DNA of 64,000 bases, taken from assembly GCF_024168485.1 (NCBI RefSeq), contig NZ_JALJVY010000002.1, positions 1 to 64,000 of the forward strand. Reading direction: 5' to 3'. The translations under genes were made by a program, and so were the position numbers. Positions 26,896 through 36,435 of this stretch are shown here, one piece after another (the stretch's first letter is position 1; every line of letters starts with the position of its first letter). The notes beneath the pieces are model-generated. The model searched no databases and was not told the origin of the DNA. It saw only the letters and a list, made by a program, of their open reading frames with translations. This DNA comes from Sphingobium sp. OAS761. Its GTDB lineage: Bacteria > Pseudomonadota > Alphaproteobacteria > Sphingomonadales > Sphingomonadaceae.

Positions 26896-28022
26896 CAGTC
26901 CACATCCTCCACATCGACGGTTTCGCCCGTCACCTTCTGGCTCAGCGCCGCCGCCATGAACGGGTCGAGCGCACCGTCCAGCACATCGTCCGGCGACGTC
27001 GACGTGACACCGGTACGCAGGTCCTTCACCAGCTGATAGGGCTGGAGCACATAGGACCGGATCTGGTGGCCCCAGCCGATCTCGGTCTTGGCCTGATAAT
27101 CGCTTGACGCCGCTTCCTCGCGCCGCCGCAGCTCGGCTTCATACAGGCGCGCCTTCAGCATGTTCATCGCGGTCGCGCGGTTCTTGTGCTGCGACCGGTC
27201 ATTCTGGGACGCGACGATGATGCCGCTGGGCACGTGGGTGATGCGAACGGCGGAATCGGTCGTGTTGACGTGCTGGCCACCCGCGCCGGACGCGCGATAG
27301 GTGTCGATCTTCAGGTCGCTTTCCTTGACCTCGATGTCGATGTCGTCATCGATCACCGGATAGACCCACACGGACGAGAAGCTGGTGTGGCGCCGTGCCG
27401 AACTGTCATAGGGCGAAATGCGCACCAGCCGGTGGACCCCGCTCTCCGTCTTGGCATAGCCATAGGCATTCTCGCCCTTGAACAGGAAGGTCGCGGACTT
27501 GATTCCCGCCTGGTCGCCGGCCTGATAGTCGACCAGTTCCACCTTGTAGCCGCGCCGTTCGGCCCAGCGGCGATACATGCGGCTCAGCATCTCGGCCCAG
27601 TCCTGGCTTTCGGTGCCGCCCGCGCCGGCATGGATTTCCAGATAGGTGTCGCTCGCATCGGCCTCGCCCGACAGCAGCGCCCGGATCTTGTCCTCGTCGG
27701 CGCGCTCGGCCAGCGCCTTCAGCGCGGCGATCGCCTCCGTCACCATATCCTCGTCGCCCTCGGCCTCGGCCATGTCGATCAGGTCGGCGGTGTCGGTCTT
27801 TTCCGTCTCGATCGCCCGGGTCGCACCGATGGCGCTGTCCAGCCGGGTGCGCTCGCGCATCACCTCCTGCGCCATCTTCTGGTTGTCCCACAGGGTCGGG
27901 TCCTCGACGCGGGCGTTCAGCTCGTCCAGCCGGCGCAGCGCACGGTCCCAGTCCAGCGACTGGCGCAGCAGGGCCAGCGCGGCGTCGATGCGGTCGATAT
28001 ATTGCTGCGCTTCGGCGCGCAT
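26895..28022 (-). CDS. prfB: peptide chain release factor 2
   Basis: 375 residues. It terminates translation at UGA and UAA. The catalytic GGQ is in YRASGAGGQHVNTTDSAVR, and the codon-recognition motif appears as SPY (RISPYDSSARRHTSF) where E. coli has SPF. The frame is continuous from ATG 28022 through LLRQSLDWDRALRRLDELN, the place of the E. coli programmed +1 frameshift, so that autoregulation is absent here. The gene is followed with a 1-base overlap by the lipoprotein-like methyltransferase. No prmC is adjacent. Confidence 0.97.
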   Translation of the reverse strand: MRAEAQQYIDRIDAALALLRQSLDWDRALRRLDELNARVEDPTLWDNQKMAQEVMRERTRLDSAIGATRAIETEKTDTADLIDMAEAEGDEDMVTEAIAALKALAERADEDKIRALLSGEADASDTYLEIHAGAGGTESQDWAEMLSRMYRRWAERRGYKVELVDYQAGDQAGIKSATFLFKGENAYGYAKTESGVHRLVRISPYDSSARRHTSFSSVWVYPVIDDDIDIEVKESDLKIDTYRASGAGGQHVNTTDSAVRITHVPSGIIVASQNDRSQHKNRATAMNMLKARLYEAELRRREEAASSDYQAKTEIGWGHQIRSYVLQPYQLVKDLRTGVTSTSPDDVLDGALDPFMAAALSQKVTGETVDVEDVD

Positions 28023-28127
28023 GGTCTCTTCTCCAACTGGCGAGGGCCAGGTTCGTTGGTCTAGCCCGCCGGGACGGACTTGTCGAAAGGCGCGTCCTTC
28101 CCGATGAAGGGGGCCTTCGTCAAGCGT

Positions 28128-28775
28128 CTAGCCGTGGGTCACGCTGTCCAGAACGGCCGCACGCAGCTCCGGGATCCCCATGCCCTTTTCGCTCGACGTC
28201 GCGATGATGTCCGGATGGGCAGCGGGGCGCTTGCGGATCGCGTCCGCGGCCCGCTGCATGACGGCCGCCAGTTCGCTCGCCTTGATCTTGTCCGCCTTGG
28301 TCAGCACGATGCGATAGCTGACCGCCGCGCCGTCCAGCATGTCCAGCATGTCGGTGTCGACGTCCTTGATGCCGTGGCGGCTGTCGATCAGCACCAGCGT
28401 GCGCTTCAGGCACGCCCGTCCGCGCAGATAGTCGTTCACCAGGAACCGCCATTTGCGCACCATGTCCTTGGGCGCCTTGGCATAGCCATAGCCGGGCATG
28501 TCGACCAGCCGCAGCCGCAGCGGATCACCCACGTCGAAGAAATTGAGTTCCTGCGTCCGCCCGGGCGTGTTCGACGTTCGCGCCAGGCCGTTGCGGTTGG
28601 TCAGCGCGTTCAGCAGCGACGACTTGCCCACATTGGAACGCCCGGCGAAGGCCACTTCGTTCACCGCCATGTCGGGCAGGAATTTGAGGTCCGGCGCCGA
28701 CTTCAGGAATGCGATCGGCCCCGCGAACAGCTTGCGCGCCTCCTCGATCAGCGCGGCATCGTCTTCGCCGGTCAT
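28128..28775 (-). CDS. engB: ribosome biogenesis GTP-binding protein YihA/YsxC
   Basis: About 215 residues. A small GTPase needed for 50S subunit assembly. G1 is [19 protein letters not shown]2 lies in the GRTQELNFF segment, G3 is [12 protein letters not shown], and G4 is [12 protein letters not shown] 28775 ([10 protein letters not shown]) has a GAGGGA ribosome-binding site; a longer frame from 28811 is possible. It is the last gene of the rpmH-rnpA-yidD-yidC-engB block, 85 bases after yidC, the usual alphaproteobacterial order. Confidence 0.95.
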   Translation of the reverse strand: MTGEDDAALIEEARKLFAGPIAFLKSAPDLKFLPDMAVNEVAFAGRSNVGKSSLLNALTNRNGLARTSNTPGRTQELNFFDVGDPLRLRLVDMPGYGYAKAPKDMVRKWRFLVNDYLRGRACLKRTLVLIDSRHGIKDVDTDMLDMLDGAAVSYRIVLTKADKIKASELAAVMQRAADAIRKRPAAHPDIIATSSEKGMGIPELRAAVLDSVTHG

Positions 28776-28860
28776 TCCCTCACTCCGTTCGCGTCTGGCC
28801 TGTCGAATCATGGCGCGCCGTTCCCGACAGGCCGGAAGCGAACGGGCGTGCTGTCCCGGC

Positions 28861-30597
28861 CTATTTCGCCGCCGCGGCCGGCGTGTTCAGTTGCGGGTGC
28901 CGCTTGTAGAGCCACCATTGCTGCGCCATCGACAGGCAGTTGTTGGTGATCCAGTAGACCAGCAGGCCCGCCGCGAACGGCGCCATGATGAACATCATCA
29001 TCCACGGCATGATCGAAAAGATCTGCTGCTGCATCGGGTCCATCTGGGCCGGGTTCAGCTTGAACTGGAAATACATGGAAATGCCGAGCAGCAACGCCAG
29101 CACGCCGATGGCCAGGAAGGACGGCGGCTGGAAGTCGAGATAGCCGAACAGATTGAGGATGTGCGCCGGATCGGGCGCAGACAGATCCTTGATCCACAGC
29201 ACGAAGGGCTGGTGCCGCATCTCGATCGTCAACTGCAACACCTTGTAGAGCGCGAAGAAGATCGGGATCTGGATGAAGATGGGAAGGCACCCCGCCAGCG
29301 GATTGACCTTCTCCTTCTTGTACAGCTCCATCATCTCCTGCTGAAGGCGCGGCTTGTCGTCCTTATACTTCTCCTGCAACGCCTTCATCTTGGGCTGCAC
29401 CGCGCGCATCGACGCCATGCTGGAGAACTGGCGCTGGGCGACCGGGAACATCAGCGCGCGCACGCACAGCGTCAGGCAGATGATGGCGACGCCGAAATTG
29501 CCGATATGTTCGAACAGCCAGTGGAGGAGAGCAAAGATCGGCTTTTCGAACCAGTAGAACCAGCCCCAGTCGATCGCCCGATCGAACAGCGGCACGCCAG
29601 CGTCCTGATAGGCCTCCAGCGTCTTCACTTCCTTGGCGCCGACGAACAGCCGCATCGTCTGCGTCACCGCCTTGCCGGGGGCCAGCATCGTGGCGGGCAG
29701 CGCGGCGTCGGCCTGATATTGCGTGCCTGCGCCCTTGCGGAACTGTCCGGCGAAATCGGCCTGCTGGTCCGGAATCATCGCGGACAGCCAGTATTTGTCG
29801 GTGAAGCCGACCCAGCCGCCCTTGGACGAGAAGCTCTGCGTCGACGGCCCCTTGTCCAGGTCCTTGTAGTTCACGTCATAATTGGCCGCGCCGTTGAACA
29901 CGCCCATCGGTCCGACATGGATGGTCCAGGTATCGGGGTCCTTGGGAATACCCATGCGGCTGACATAGCCATAGGGCTTCACCCCGACCGTGCCGGCGCC
30001 GGTGTTCGATACCTTCTGCGCGGCGGTGATCATGTAGTTGTCGTCGACCGACAGGCGGATTTCGAACGTCTGGCCCGCGCCGTTATTCCATGTCAGCGTG
30101 ACCGGGCTGGTCGGGGTCAGCGCACTGCCCCGCGCGGTCCACAACGTGTTGCGGTCCGGAGTCTTCAGCCCTTCGCCCTGCCAGCCGAAACCGGCGAAAT
30201 AGGCGTCCTGCGTGCCCGACGGGCTGAACAGCCGCACGGCGGGCGAATCCTTGGCGATGGTTTCCTTGTAGGTCGGCAGCACGATATCGTCGATGCGCGC
30301 GCCCTTCAGGTTGATGGAACCGTTCAGCTTGGGCGTGCGGATGGGCACGCGCGGACTTTCCTTCATCACCAGGGTGCGGTCGCGAATCGCGGCGGGGCCG
30401 TCGGCGGCCGGATCGGCGGCGGGATTGGCGACGGCGACCTGCTTGCCGTTCTCGATCTTCGTGGCGGGCGGATTGGCGGCCGGGAAGAAATGCTGGGCTA
30501 TATAGGGCCATCCGAACAGGATCGCCGCGGTCAGCAATACCGCCAGGATGATATTCTTCTTGTCGTCCACGCTTTTCGGCTCCGCCGTCTGAGTCAC
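28861..30597 (-). CDS. yidC: membrane protein insertase YidC
   Basis: 578 residues. It inserts inner-membrane proteins, alone or with SecYEG. An N-terminal anchor ([20 protein letters not shown]) is followed by a large periplasmic beta-sandwich (about 60-350). The conserved five-helix core comes next ([40 protein letters not shown], and the C-terminal [20 protein letters not shown]). The periplasmic domain starts after a low-complexity linker. yidD ends 4 bases upstream. Confidence 0.97.
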   Translation of the reverse strand: MTQTAEPKSVDDKKNIILAVLLTAAILFGWPYIAQHFFPAANPPATKIENGKQVAVANPAADPAADGPAAIRDRTLVMKESPRVPIRTPKLNGSINLKGARIDDIVLPTYKETIAKDSPAVRLFSPSGTQDAYFAGFGWQGEGLKTPDRNTLWTARGSALTPTSPVTLTWNNGAGQTFEIRLSVDDNYMITAAQKVSNTGAGTVGVKPYGYVSRMGIPKDPDTWTIHVGPMGVFNGAANYDVNYKDLDKGPSTQSFSSKGGWVGFTDKYWLSAMIPDQQADFAGQFRKGAGTQYQADAALPATMLAPGKAVTQTMRLFVGAKEVKTLEAYQDAGVPLFDRAIDWGWFYWFEKPIFALLHWLFEHIGNFGVAIICLTLCVRALMFPVAQRQFSSMASMRAVQPKMKALQEKYKDDKPRLQQEMMELYKKEKVNPLAGCLPIFIQIPIFFALYKVLQLTIEMRHQPFVLWIKDLSAPDPAHILNLFGYLDFQPPSFLAIGVLALLLGISMYFQFKLNPAQMDPMQQQIFSIMPWMMMFIMAPFAAGLLVYWITNNCLSMAQQWWLYKRHPQLNTPAAAAK

Positions 30598-30601
30598 TGT
30601 C

Positions 30602-30814
30602 TCACGAGACAGGGTCGTAGCCCGACCCGCCCCAGGGGTGGCATCGCATTAGCCGCTTGAACCCCAGCCAGCTACCCTTGATCGCGCCATATTTGCGCAC
30701 CGCCTGAATCGCATATTCCGAACAGCTGGGCGCATAGCGGCATGTGGGCGGCAGGACGCGCGAGGGACCAAGCTGCCAGCCGCGCGCGATCAGGATCAGG
30801 ATGCGCGCGATCAT
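30602..30814 (-). CDS. yidD: membrane protein insertion efficiency factor YidD
   Basis: 70 residues with the family core CRYAPSCSEYAIQAVRKYG followed by LMRCHPWGGSGYDPV. YidD is a small amphipathic membrane-associated protein that supports YidC. The start overlaps the rnpA stop by 4 bases and the stop is 4 bases from yidC, so the three are one unit. The length is normal. Confidence 0.95.
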   Translation of the reverse strand: MIARILILIARGWQLGPSRVLPPTCRYAPSCSEYAIQAVRKYGAIKGSWLGFKRLMRCHPWGGSGYDPVS

Positions 30815-31176
30815 CGCCGGGGCTCACGCCGCCGCGGGTCGCGCGGCGCGTCCACCGGCCGGGTCATGATCTTGCCCAGCGCCTTCGCAAGTTCGGCATG
30901 CAGCAGCGCGAAATCGCGCTCTACCCCGCCATCGCGGCCGATCAGCACATGGTCCGCGCCGGCAATGCCATGGGCGGGCAGCAATGCCCGCGCCAGGACA
31001 CGAAAACGGCGCTTCATCCGGTTGCGGATGACAGCGCCGCCAATCTTCTTCGTAACCGTGATGCCGTATCGCATCGCAGGATCGCCGTCGCCGCGTTCCC
31101 GCACCAGCAGGACAAAGCCCGGCATGGGCGCGCGTCGACCGCGATTGGCCGCCAGAAAGTCCGCGCGCCGGGCCAT
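30811..31176 (-). CDS. rnpA: ribonuclease P protein component
   Basis: About 121 residues. It binds RNase P RNA for tRNA 5' maturation. The family features are the N-terminal RRADFLAANRG, VLLVRERGDG, the YGITVTKKIGGAVIRNRMKRR arginine-rich helix (interrupted only by G and A), and a C-terminal helix. ATG 31176 is my choice. The reading frame is open another 58 codons upstream to ATG 31350, passing through all of rpmH in a different frame; that 31350 ATG sits directly against the ribosome-binding site used by rpmH. Confidence 0.9.
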   Translation of the reverse strand: MARRADFLAANRGRRAPMPGFVLLVRERGDGDPAMRYGITVTKKIGGAVIRNRMKRRFRVLARALLPAHGIAGADHVLIGRDGGVERDFALLHAELAKALGKIMTRPVDAPRDPRRREPRR

Positions 31177-31208
31177 CACGGCCGGCTGGGCGTTTTCCGG
31201 CGTATCGC

Positions 31209-31343
31209 TCAGGCGCAGAGGTTCTTGCGGCCGCGCGCGCGGCGGGCGCGAATCACGTTGCGGCCACCGGGCGTCGCCATGCGGGCGCGGAAACCGTGAC
31301 GGCGCTTCCGAACCAGATTGCTCGGCTGAAAGGTGCGCTTCAT
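31209..31343 (-). CDS. rpmH: 50S ribosomal protein L34
   Basis: 44 residues, the exact family length: [18 protein letters not shown] at the start, ATPGGRNVI in the middle, and [10 protein letters not shown] at the end. ATG 31343 has GAGGA about 7 bases upstream. The usual partner dnaA/oriC is not in the window. It lies wholly within the upstream extension of the rnpA frame. The rnpA start is 32 bases after its stop. Confidence 0.97.
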   Translation of the reverse strand: MKRTFQPSNLVRKRRHGFRARMATPGGRNVIRARRARGRKNLCA

Positions 31344-31378
31344 CGTTCATTCCTCAAACAAAAAGAATCGGGCGTGAC

Positions 31379-31404
31379 AAAAAAGGGCCGCCAAAGGGGC
31401 GGCC
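31379..31404 (-). terminator. intrinsic terminator downstream of dsbA-like gene
   Basis: On the minus strand: GGCCGCC, a 5-base loop, GGCGGCC (arms 31398-31404 and 31386-31392), then C and six T residues (31379-31384). It ends transcription of the M48/dsbA unit before the rpmH promoter. The stop codon of the dsbA-like gene is 80 bases upstream. Confidence 0.85.
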
Positions 31405-31483
31405 GCCGGTCAGGGAGCGTCCGATAGGGAAAGGGGGGCGGGAAGTCAATGGGAGAAGCGGCGAAGCCCGTCGGCCCTCTGGC

Positions 31484-32251
31484 CTATTTCCCCCGCGCGG
31501 TCGCGACGCCTTCCTTCAACGCGTCATAGCCCACCGCGCCGCTCAGCACCTGGCCACCGATGACGAAGGTCGGCGTCCCGGCCGCCTGCAATTTCTGGGC
31601 AAGGGCGATGTTGGACTGGATTTCGGCATCATATTTGCTCGACGCCATCGCGCTTTCCGCGTCCGCCTTGCCGATGCCGGCCTTTGCCGCCGCTGCCACG
31701 ATCGTGTCGCGCGTCACCCGGCCCGCTGCATAGAGCGCCTTGTGGAACGGCATATACTGGCCGCGTTCGGCCGCCAGCAGCGACACCTTGGCCGCATTGC
31801 TGCTTTCTTCCGACAGGATCGGCAGTTCGCGATAGACGATCTTCAGCTTCCTGTCCTCGCCCACCAGCTTTGCAAGATCGGGCAGCGACGCGCGGCAATA
31901 GCCGCAGGCATAGTCGAAAAATTCGACCACGGTGACGTCGGCGTCCTTCGCCCCTTCCCAGGCACCGGCGTAGGGCGTTTCCAGCGTGCTGCGACTGGCG
32001 TCGATCACGCTTTCCATCCGCTTGGCCTGCAACTTCTCGACCGCCTGGGGAATGATCTCGGGATGGTCGAGGATATAGTCGTGGACGATCTGTTCTATCG
32101 CCGCCTTGTCGGACGCGCTGACGGATCCGCCGGCCTGCATGGCAAGGGCGGTGCCGGCGGCGGCCGCGACGAAGGCGAAAGCGCCAAGGGTCATCTGCAT
32201 GGTCCTGTTGGATAGCGCCGCGCGAAAGCCCGGCCGTGTGTCGTTGGTCAT
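31484..32251 (-). CDS. DsbA-family periplasmic thiol:disulfide protein
   Basis: 255 residues with an N-terminal signal or anchor (LGAFAFVAAAAGTALAMQAG). A helical leader (IEQIVHDYILDHPEIIPQAV, as in the ScsC/BDP-type DsbA proteins) is followed by a thioredoxin fold with active site CGYC in VVEFFDYACGYCRA and the cis-Pro loop GTPTFVIGG. It could be an oxidase or an isomerase; the long N-terminal helix suggests a ScsC-like oligomeric form. It follows the M48 protease gene after 2 bases, so folding and proteolysis of envelope proteins may be linked. Confidence 0.92.
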   Translation of the reverse strand: MTNDTRPGFRAALSNRTMQMTLGAFAFVAAAAGTALAMQAGGSVSASDKAAIEQIVHDYILDHPEIIPQAVEKLQAKRMESVIDASRSTLETPYAGAWEGAKDADVTVVEFFDYACGYCRASLPDLAKLVGEDRKLKIVYRELPILSEESSNAAKVSLLAAERGQYMPFHKALYAAGRVTRDTIVAAAAKAGIGKADAESAMASSKYDAEIQSNIALAQKLQAAGTPTFVIGGQVLSGAVGYDALKEGVATARGK

Positions 32252-32253
32252 CG

Positions 32254-33603
32254 CTATTTTTTCTTCCGCTGCTGCTCGATCGCCGCGCGTGAGACCATCG
32301 CGATATCCTGTGCCCGCAGATAGTCAACCGTGCCGGGCTTCAACCCCTGCATCGCGGCGTCGGCGCTGCGCAGCGCCATGGCGTTTTCGCCCATCATCGC
32401 ATAGCGTTCGGCGGTCGCGAGCGCCGCGCGCGGCACGTCGCCGCGCCGTTCGTAGACGACGCCCAGCTGATACCAGGCGAAGGGGTTTTCGCGGTCGCGC
32501 TGCACCGCCACGCGCAGCACCTGCTCGGCCTCGGCGAAATTGGCGCTGTCCTCCGTCGCGATCAGCGCATGCGACAGCAGCACCGAAATCAGCGGCTGGT
32601 TGGTCAGCTTCACCGCCTCGCGCAGCGGCGCGATCGCCTCGGCCGGCTTGCCGCTTTCCAGCAGGATCTGCCCTTTCAGCTCCAGGAAATAGGGATCGTG
32701 CGGCATGGCCGCGAGCAACGCGTCCGCCTCTTCCAGCGCCTTCTGCGGATAGGCGCTCTTGTGCCAGGCATAGGCGCGCGCATAATGGGCGGGGATCGAC
32801 TGGTCGGTCTCGGGATATTTGATGAGTGTTTGGGTGGGTTCCGACACGAAGCCGATCAGCTTCGCCTTGATCCGCTCGAACCGCGCCTCCAGCTTCGGAT
32901 CGACCGGCCTGCTCCAGGCAGGATCGGCCTCATAGACCTCGCGCAGCACGTTGATGCGTTCGCCCGACAGCGGATGGGTGCGCCCGTAGCTGTTGTCCTG
33001 CGGAATGGCGAGCCGATATTCCTGGTTCTGGAGCTTCTTGAAGAAATCCAGGCTGCCCTTGCCGCTGATGCCCGCGATATGCAGGTAGCGGGCGCCGGCC
33101 AGATCCGCCGAGCTTTCCTGCGCGCGGCTGAACGCCAGATATTTGCTCAGCGCCGCCTGCTGGCCCAGGCCCATGATGCCCATGCCCGCTTCCGCGCCGC
33201 CCGCCGCGATCGCCGCCGCGCCCAGCACCAGGCTCAACAGCGTAACGCCGGTGGCTTCCTTGATCCCCTCGCCCGACCGGATGATATGGCCGCCTTCGAT
33301 ATGGCCCAGTTCGTGCGCAACCACGCCCTGCAACTGGTTCACATTGTCGGCCTGCGCGATCAGCCCGCTATGCACCCAGACATATTGGCCGCCCGCGACG
33401 AAGGCGTTGATCTCCGGATCGTTGATGACCATGACCTGGACATTGTTCGGCTCCATCCCGGCCGCCTTGACCAGCGGTCCGGACATGTCCGCCATGAACG
33501 CTTCGGTCTCGGCGTCGCGCAGCACCTGCTGCGCCATCGCGGGACGCGCCATCAGCGCCAGCGACGCCAGCAGCAGCATGCCGAATTGACAGAAGCGACC
33601 CAT
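32254..33603 (-). CDS. M48 metalloprotease with TPR repeats (BepA-like)
   Basis: 449 residues. Signal peptide MLLLASLALMARPAMA|QQ. The catalytic zinc site HELGH lies in GVVAHELGHIEGGH, with the third ligand in the SSADLAGARYLH helix. C-terminal TPR repeats follow (about 270-430, with PYFLELKGQILLESGKPAEA). This is the arrangement of BepA/YfgC, a periplasmic protease-chaperone for outer-membrane protein assembly. ATG 33603 (MGRFCQFGM) gives a clean signal peptide; a frame upstream to 33717 runs into the rne terminator. Confidence 0.92.
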   Translation of the reverse strand: MGRFCQFGMLLLASLALMARPAMAQQVLRDAETEAFMADMSGPLVKAAGMEPNNVQVMVINDPEINAFVAGGQYVWVHSGLIAQADNVNQLQGVVAHELGHIEGGHIIRSGEGIKEATGVTLLSLVLGAAAIAAGGAEAGMGIMGLGQQAALSKYLAFSRAQESSADLAGARYLHIAGISGKGSLDFFKKLQNQEYRLAIPQDNSYGRTHPLSGERINVLREVYEADPAWSRPVDPKLEARFERIKAKLIGFVSEPTQTLIKYPETDQSIPAHYARAYAWHKSAYPQKALEEADALLAAMPHDPYFLELKGQILLESGKPAEAIAPLREAVKLTNQPLISVLLSHALIATEDSANFAEAEQVLRVAVQRDRENPFAWYQLGVVYERRGDVPRAALATAERYAMMGENAMALRSADAAMQGLKPGTVDYLRAQDIAMVSRAAIEQQRKKK

Positions 33604-33656
33604 GGACCCCCGCGCCTGCCATGCCCGGCCTGAACCTGTCGTTAAGCCCGCACATG

Positions 33657-33705
33657 AAAAAGGCGCCGCCGCACGCCGGAAGAAACCGGACGGGCGACGG
33701 CGCCT
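33657..33705 (-). terminator. rne terminator
   Basis: On the minus strand, AGGCGCCG (33705-33698) pairs with CGGCGCCT (33668-33661), with an inner CCGG...CCGG stem, and five T residues follow (33661-33657). It begins 24 bases after the rne stop and ends before the M48 gene start. Confidence 0.8.
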
Positions 33706-33729
33706 GATCATGGGCAAGGAATCGCGGCC

Positions 33730-36435
33730 TTACTGACCGAAGGTGCGCTGCCACCAGCCGCGACGCGGCGTGCCGTCACCTTCTTCATCGGCCGCGCCAT
33801 CCTCGGCGCCGAAGGCCTCGGCGGGCTCGGCGACGGGCGCATCGGCGGCAGGGCTCGCGTCCGGCGCGGGCGCGGCCTCGACCTCTGCCGCCGCCGCGGG
33901 TTCGGCAACCGCAGGCTCGGCAACAGGTGCCGGCTCTGCTTCCGCGACCGGCTCGGCCTTCTTCTTGCGCGTGCGCTTGGGCTTGGCCGGCGCGGCCGCT
34001 TCCTCGGCAACGGGCGCGGCCTCGGCTTCGACCTTCTTCTTGCGGGTGCGCTTGGGCTTGGCCGGCGCCTCGGGCGCGGGCGCTTCCGCCGCGCCGTCCG
34101 CCTGCGCGTCGACGGCATCCGCCGGGGCAGCCGCCTCGGCTGCCGCTTCGGGCTCTGCCTTCTTGCGGGCGCGCGGGCGGCGCCGGGTCTTGGGCGCGGC
34201 CTCCTCGGCCACTTCCTCGGCTACCGCTTCGACGCCCGGCGCTTCGAGCGCGGGCACTTCCGCGTCGACGGGTTCGGCGTTCGGCTCAACCGACTCGGCG
34301 GCATCGGCCTGGCCCTCGGCCTCCATGTCGCCACCCTCGCGCCGGCGGCGTCCGCCCCGGCGACCACGACGGCCGCGACGGCGCGCGCCGCCGTCCTCGC
34401 CATCGGCGGCAACCGGTTCGCCAGCCTCGGCGGCGTCCGCCTCGGTCTCTTCGCTCTCGGCCGCGTCGGCTTCGCCCTCGCCTGCGTCCTCTTCGGCTCC
34501 GGCCTCGCGATTCTCCTCGCGCTGGCCGCCGCGACGACGACGGCGACGGCGACGGCGACGACCGCCCTCGCGGTCTTCGCCCTGCTCGCCACGGTCCTCG
34601 CGTTCGGACGATTCCTCGACCTCCTCGGCCTCTTCCTCGTCATCCTCTTCAACGATGTCGAGTTCATCTTCCTCGACCACCAGCGGCGTGTAGTCGACGA
34701 CGCGCTCGGGGCGGGGACCGCTGGCCTCGACCGACATGCGCGCGCCTTCCACCTCGCCATCGGGCAGGATGACGATGGTGACGCCGTAGCGCTGCTCGAT
34801 CTCGTCCAGTTCGCGGCGCTTGTTATTGAGCACGTAGAAGGCCGCCTCCTGGCTCGCCCGCAGCGTGACGATGCTGCCGCGCCCGCGTGCCGCTTCCTCT
34901 TCCAGCATGCGCAGCGCACTCAGGCCCGCCGACGACGCGGTGCGGACCAGGCCGGTGCCCTCGCAATGCGGACACTGGCGGGTGGACGCTTCCAGCACGC
35001 CGGTACGCAGGCGCTGGCGGCTCATCTCCATCAGGCCGAAGCCGGAGATGCGGCCGACCTGGATGCGGGCGCGATCGTCCTTCAGCGCCTCCTTCATCGC
35101 CTTCTCGACCTTGCGGATGTTGGAATTCACTTCCATGTCGATGAAGTCGATGACGACCAGGCCCGCCATGTCGCGCAGGCGCAGCTGGCGCGCGATTTCC
35201 CGGGCCGCCTCCAGGTTGGTGGCGACGGCGGTCTGCTCGATGCCGTGTTCGCGGGTCGACCGGCCCGAGTTGATGTCGATGGACACCAGTGCCTCGGTCG
35301 GGTTGATGACCAGATAGCCGCCCGATTTCAGCTGCACGACCGGATTGTACATCGCCGCGAGCTGGTCCTCGACGCTGGCGCGCTGGAACAGCGACACGGC
35401 GTCGGCATATTGCTTCACCCGGCGCGCATGGCTGGGCATCAGCAGCTTCATGAAATCCTTGGCCGCGCGATAGCCGTCCTCGCCCTCGACGATGACTTCC
35501 TCGATATCCTTGTTGTAGATGTCGCGGATGGCGCGCTTGATCAGGTCGCTGTCATTATGGATCAGTTCGGGCGCGGACGCGCGCAGCGTCCGTTCGCGAA
35601 TCTCGTCCCACAGGCGGGCCAGATAATCGAAGTCCCGCTTGATCTCGGGCTTTGTGCGCTGAAGGCCGGCGGTACGGACGATGCAACCCATGGTGGAGGG
35701 CAGGCTCATTTCCGAAACGATCGACTTCAGACGCTTGCGATCGGCGGCGTTGCTGATCTTGCGCGAAATGCCGCCGCCATGGCTGGTGTTGGGCATCAGC
35801 ACGCAGTAGCGACCGGCCAGCGACAAATAGGTGGTCAGCGCCGCGCCCTTGTTGCCGCGCTCTTCCTTGACCACCTGCACCAGCATCACCTGGCGCCGCT
35901 TGATGACGTCCTGAATCTTGTAGCGGCGGCGCAGCGCCATGCGCTTGCGGCGCAGTTCGTCGGCGGCATTGTCGCCGTTCTTCTCGCGCTTGCCACGGCG
36001 GCCTTGATCGACCTCGGCGTTCTCCGCCTCGCCGTCCTCATCTTCGTGATGATGGGTCGCCTCGACGATTTCGACGCCATCGTCGCCGGCGACGCCATCG
36101 TCGTCCTCATCCTCGAAATCGGCGCGCAACGCGGCCTCTTCCTCGGCATGCGCGCGTTCCTCGCGCAGCAACGCCTCCCGGTCCTCGCGCGGGATCTGGT
36201 AATAGTCGGGATGGATTTCCGAAAAGGCCAGGAAGCCGTGGCGATTGCCGCCATAGTCGACGAAAGCCGCCTGCAACGACGGTTCGACCCGGGTCACCTT
36301 GGCAAGATAGATATTCCCTTTGAGCTGCTTGTGCTCGGCGGATTCGAAGTCGAATTCCTCGATCCGGTTACCCTTGACGACCGCGACCCGGGTTTCTTCC
36401 CGGTGGCGCGCATCGATTAGCATACGCATTGTCAT
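33730..36435 (-). CDS. rne: ribonuclease E/G family endoribonuclease
   Basis: 901 residues. It is the central mRNA-decay and rRNA-processing endonuclease and degradosome scaffold. The N-terminal catalytic half has the S1 domain (GNIYLAKVTRVEPSLQAAFV) split by a long acidic/His insertion (about 100-165, EDEDDDG, THHHEDEDGE), catalytic Asp residues in SIDINSGR and VIDFIDME, and the Zn-link CPHCEGTG. The C-terminal half is disordered, with alternating acidic (EEDDEEEAEEVEE) and Arg-rich (GGRRRRRRR) tracts and two copies of KPKRTRKKK. It ends in a conserved-looking RRGWWQRTFGQ. The tail would bind RNA and degradosome partners. The 5' leader may mediate autoregulation. Confidence 0.96.
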   Translation of the reverse strand: MTMRMLIDARHREETRVAVVKGNRIEEFDFESAEHKQLKGNIYLAKVTRVEPSLQAAFVDYGGNRHGFLAFSEIHPDYYQIPREDREALLREERAHAEEEAALRADFEDEDDDGVAGDDGVEIVEATHHHEDEDGEAENAEVDQGRRGKREKNGDNAADELRRKRMALRRRYKIQDVIKRRQVMLVQVVKEERGNKGAALTTYLSLAGRYCVLMPNTSHGGGISRKISNAADRKRLKSIVSEMSLPSTMGCIVRTAGLQRTKPEIKRDFDYLARLWDEIRERTLRASAPELIHNDSDLIKRAIRDIYNKDIEEVIVEGEDGYRAAKDFMKLLMPSHARRVKQYADAVSLFQRASVEDQLAAMYNPVVQLKSGGYLVINPTEALVSIDINSGRSTREHGIEQTAVATNLEAAREIARQLRLRDMAGLVVIDFIDMEVNSNIRKVEKAMKEALKDDRARIQVGRISGFGLMEMSRQRLRTGVLEASTRQCPHCEGTGLVRTASSAGLSALRMLEEEAARGRGSIVTLRASQEAAFYVLNNKRRELDEIEQRYGVTIVILPDGEVEGARMSVEASGPRPERVVDYTPLVVEEDELDIVEEDDEEEAEEVEESSEREDRGEQGEDREGGRRRRRRRRRRGGQREENREAGAEEDAGEGEADAAESEETEADAAEAGEPVAADGEDGGARRRGRRGRRGGRRRREGGDMEAEGQADAAESVEPNAEPVDAEVPALEAPGVEAVAEEVAEEAAPKTRRRPRARKKAEPEAAAEAAAPADAVDAQADGAAEAPAPEAPAKPKRTRKKKVEAEAAPVAEEAAAPAKPKRTRKKKAEPVAEAEPAPVAEPAVAEPAAAAEVEAAPAPDASPAADAPVAEPAEAFGAEDGAADEEGDGTPRRGWWQRTFGQ

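Noticed and set aside
33743-34772. Long plus-strand Ser/Ala- and Arg-rich frames opposite the rne tail
   Set aside because: Shadow frames of the low-complexity charged tail of RNase E.
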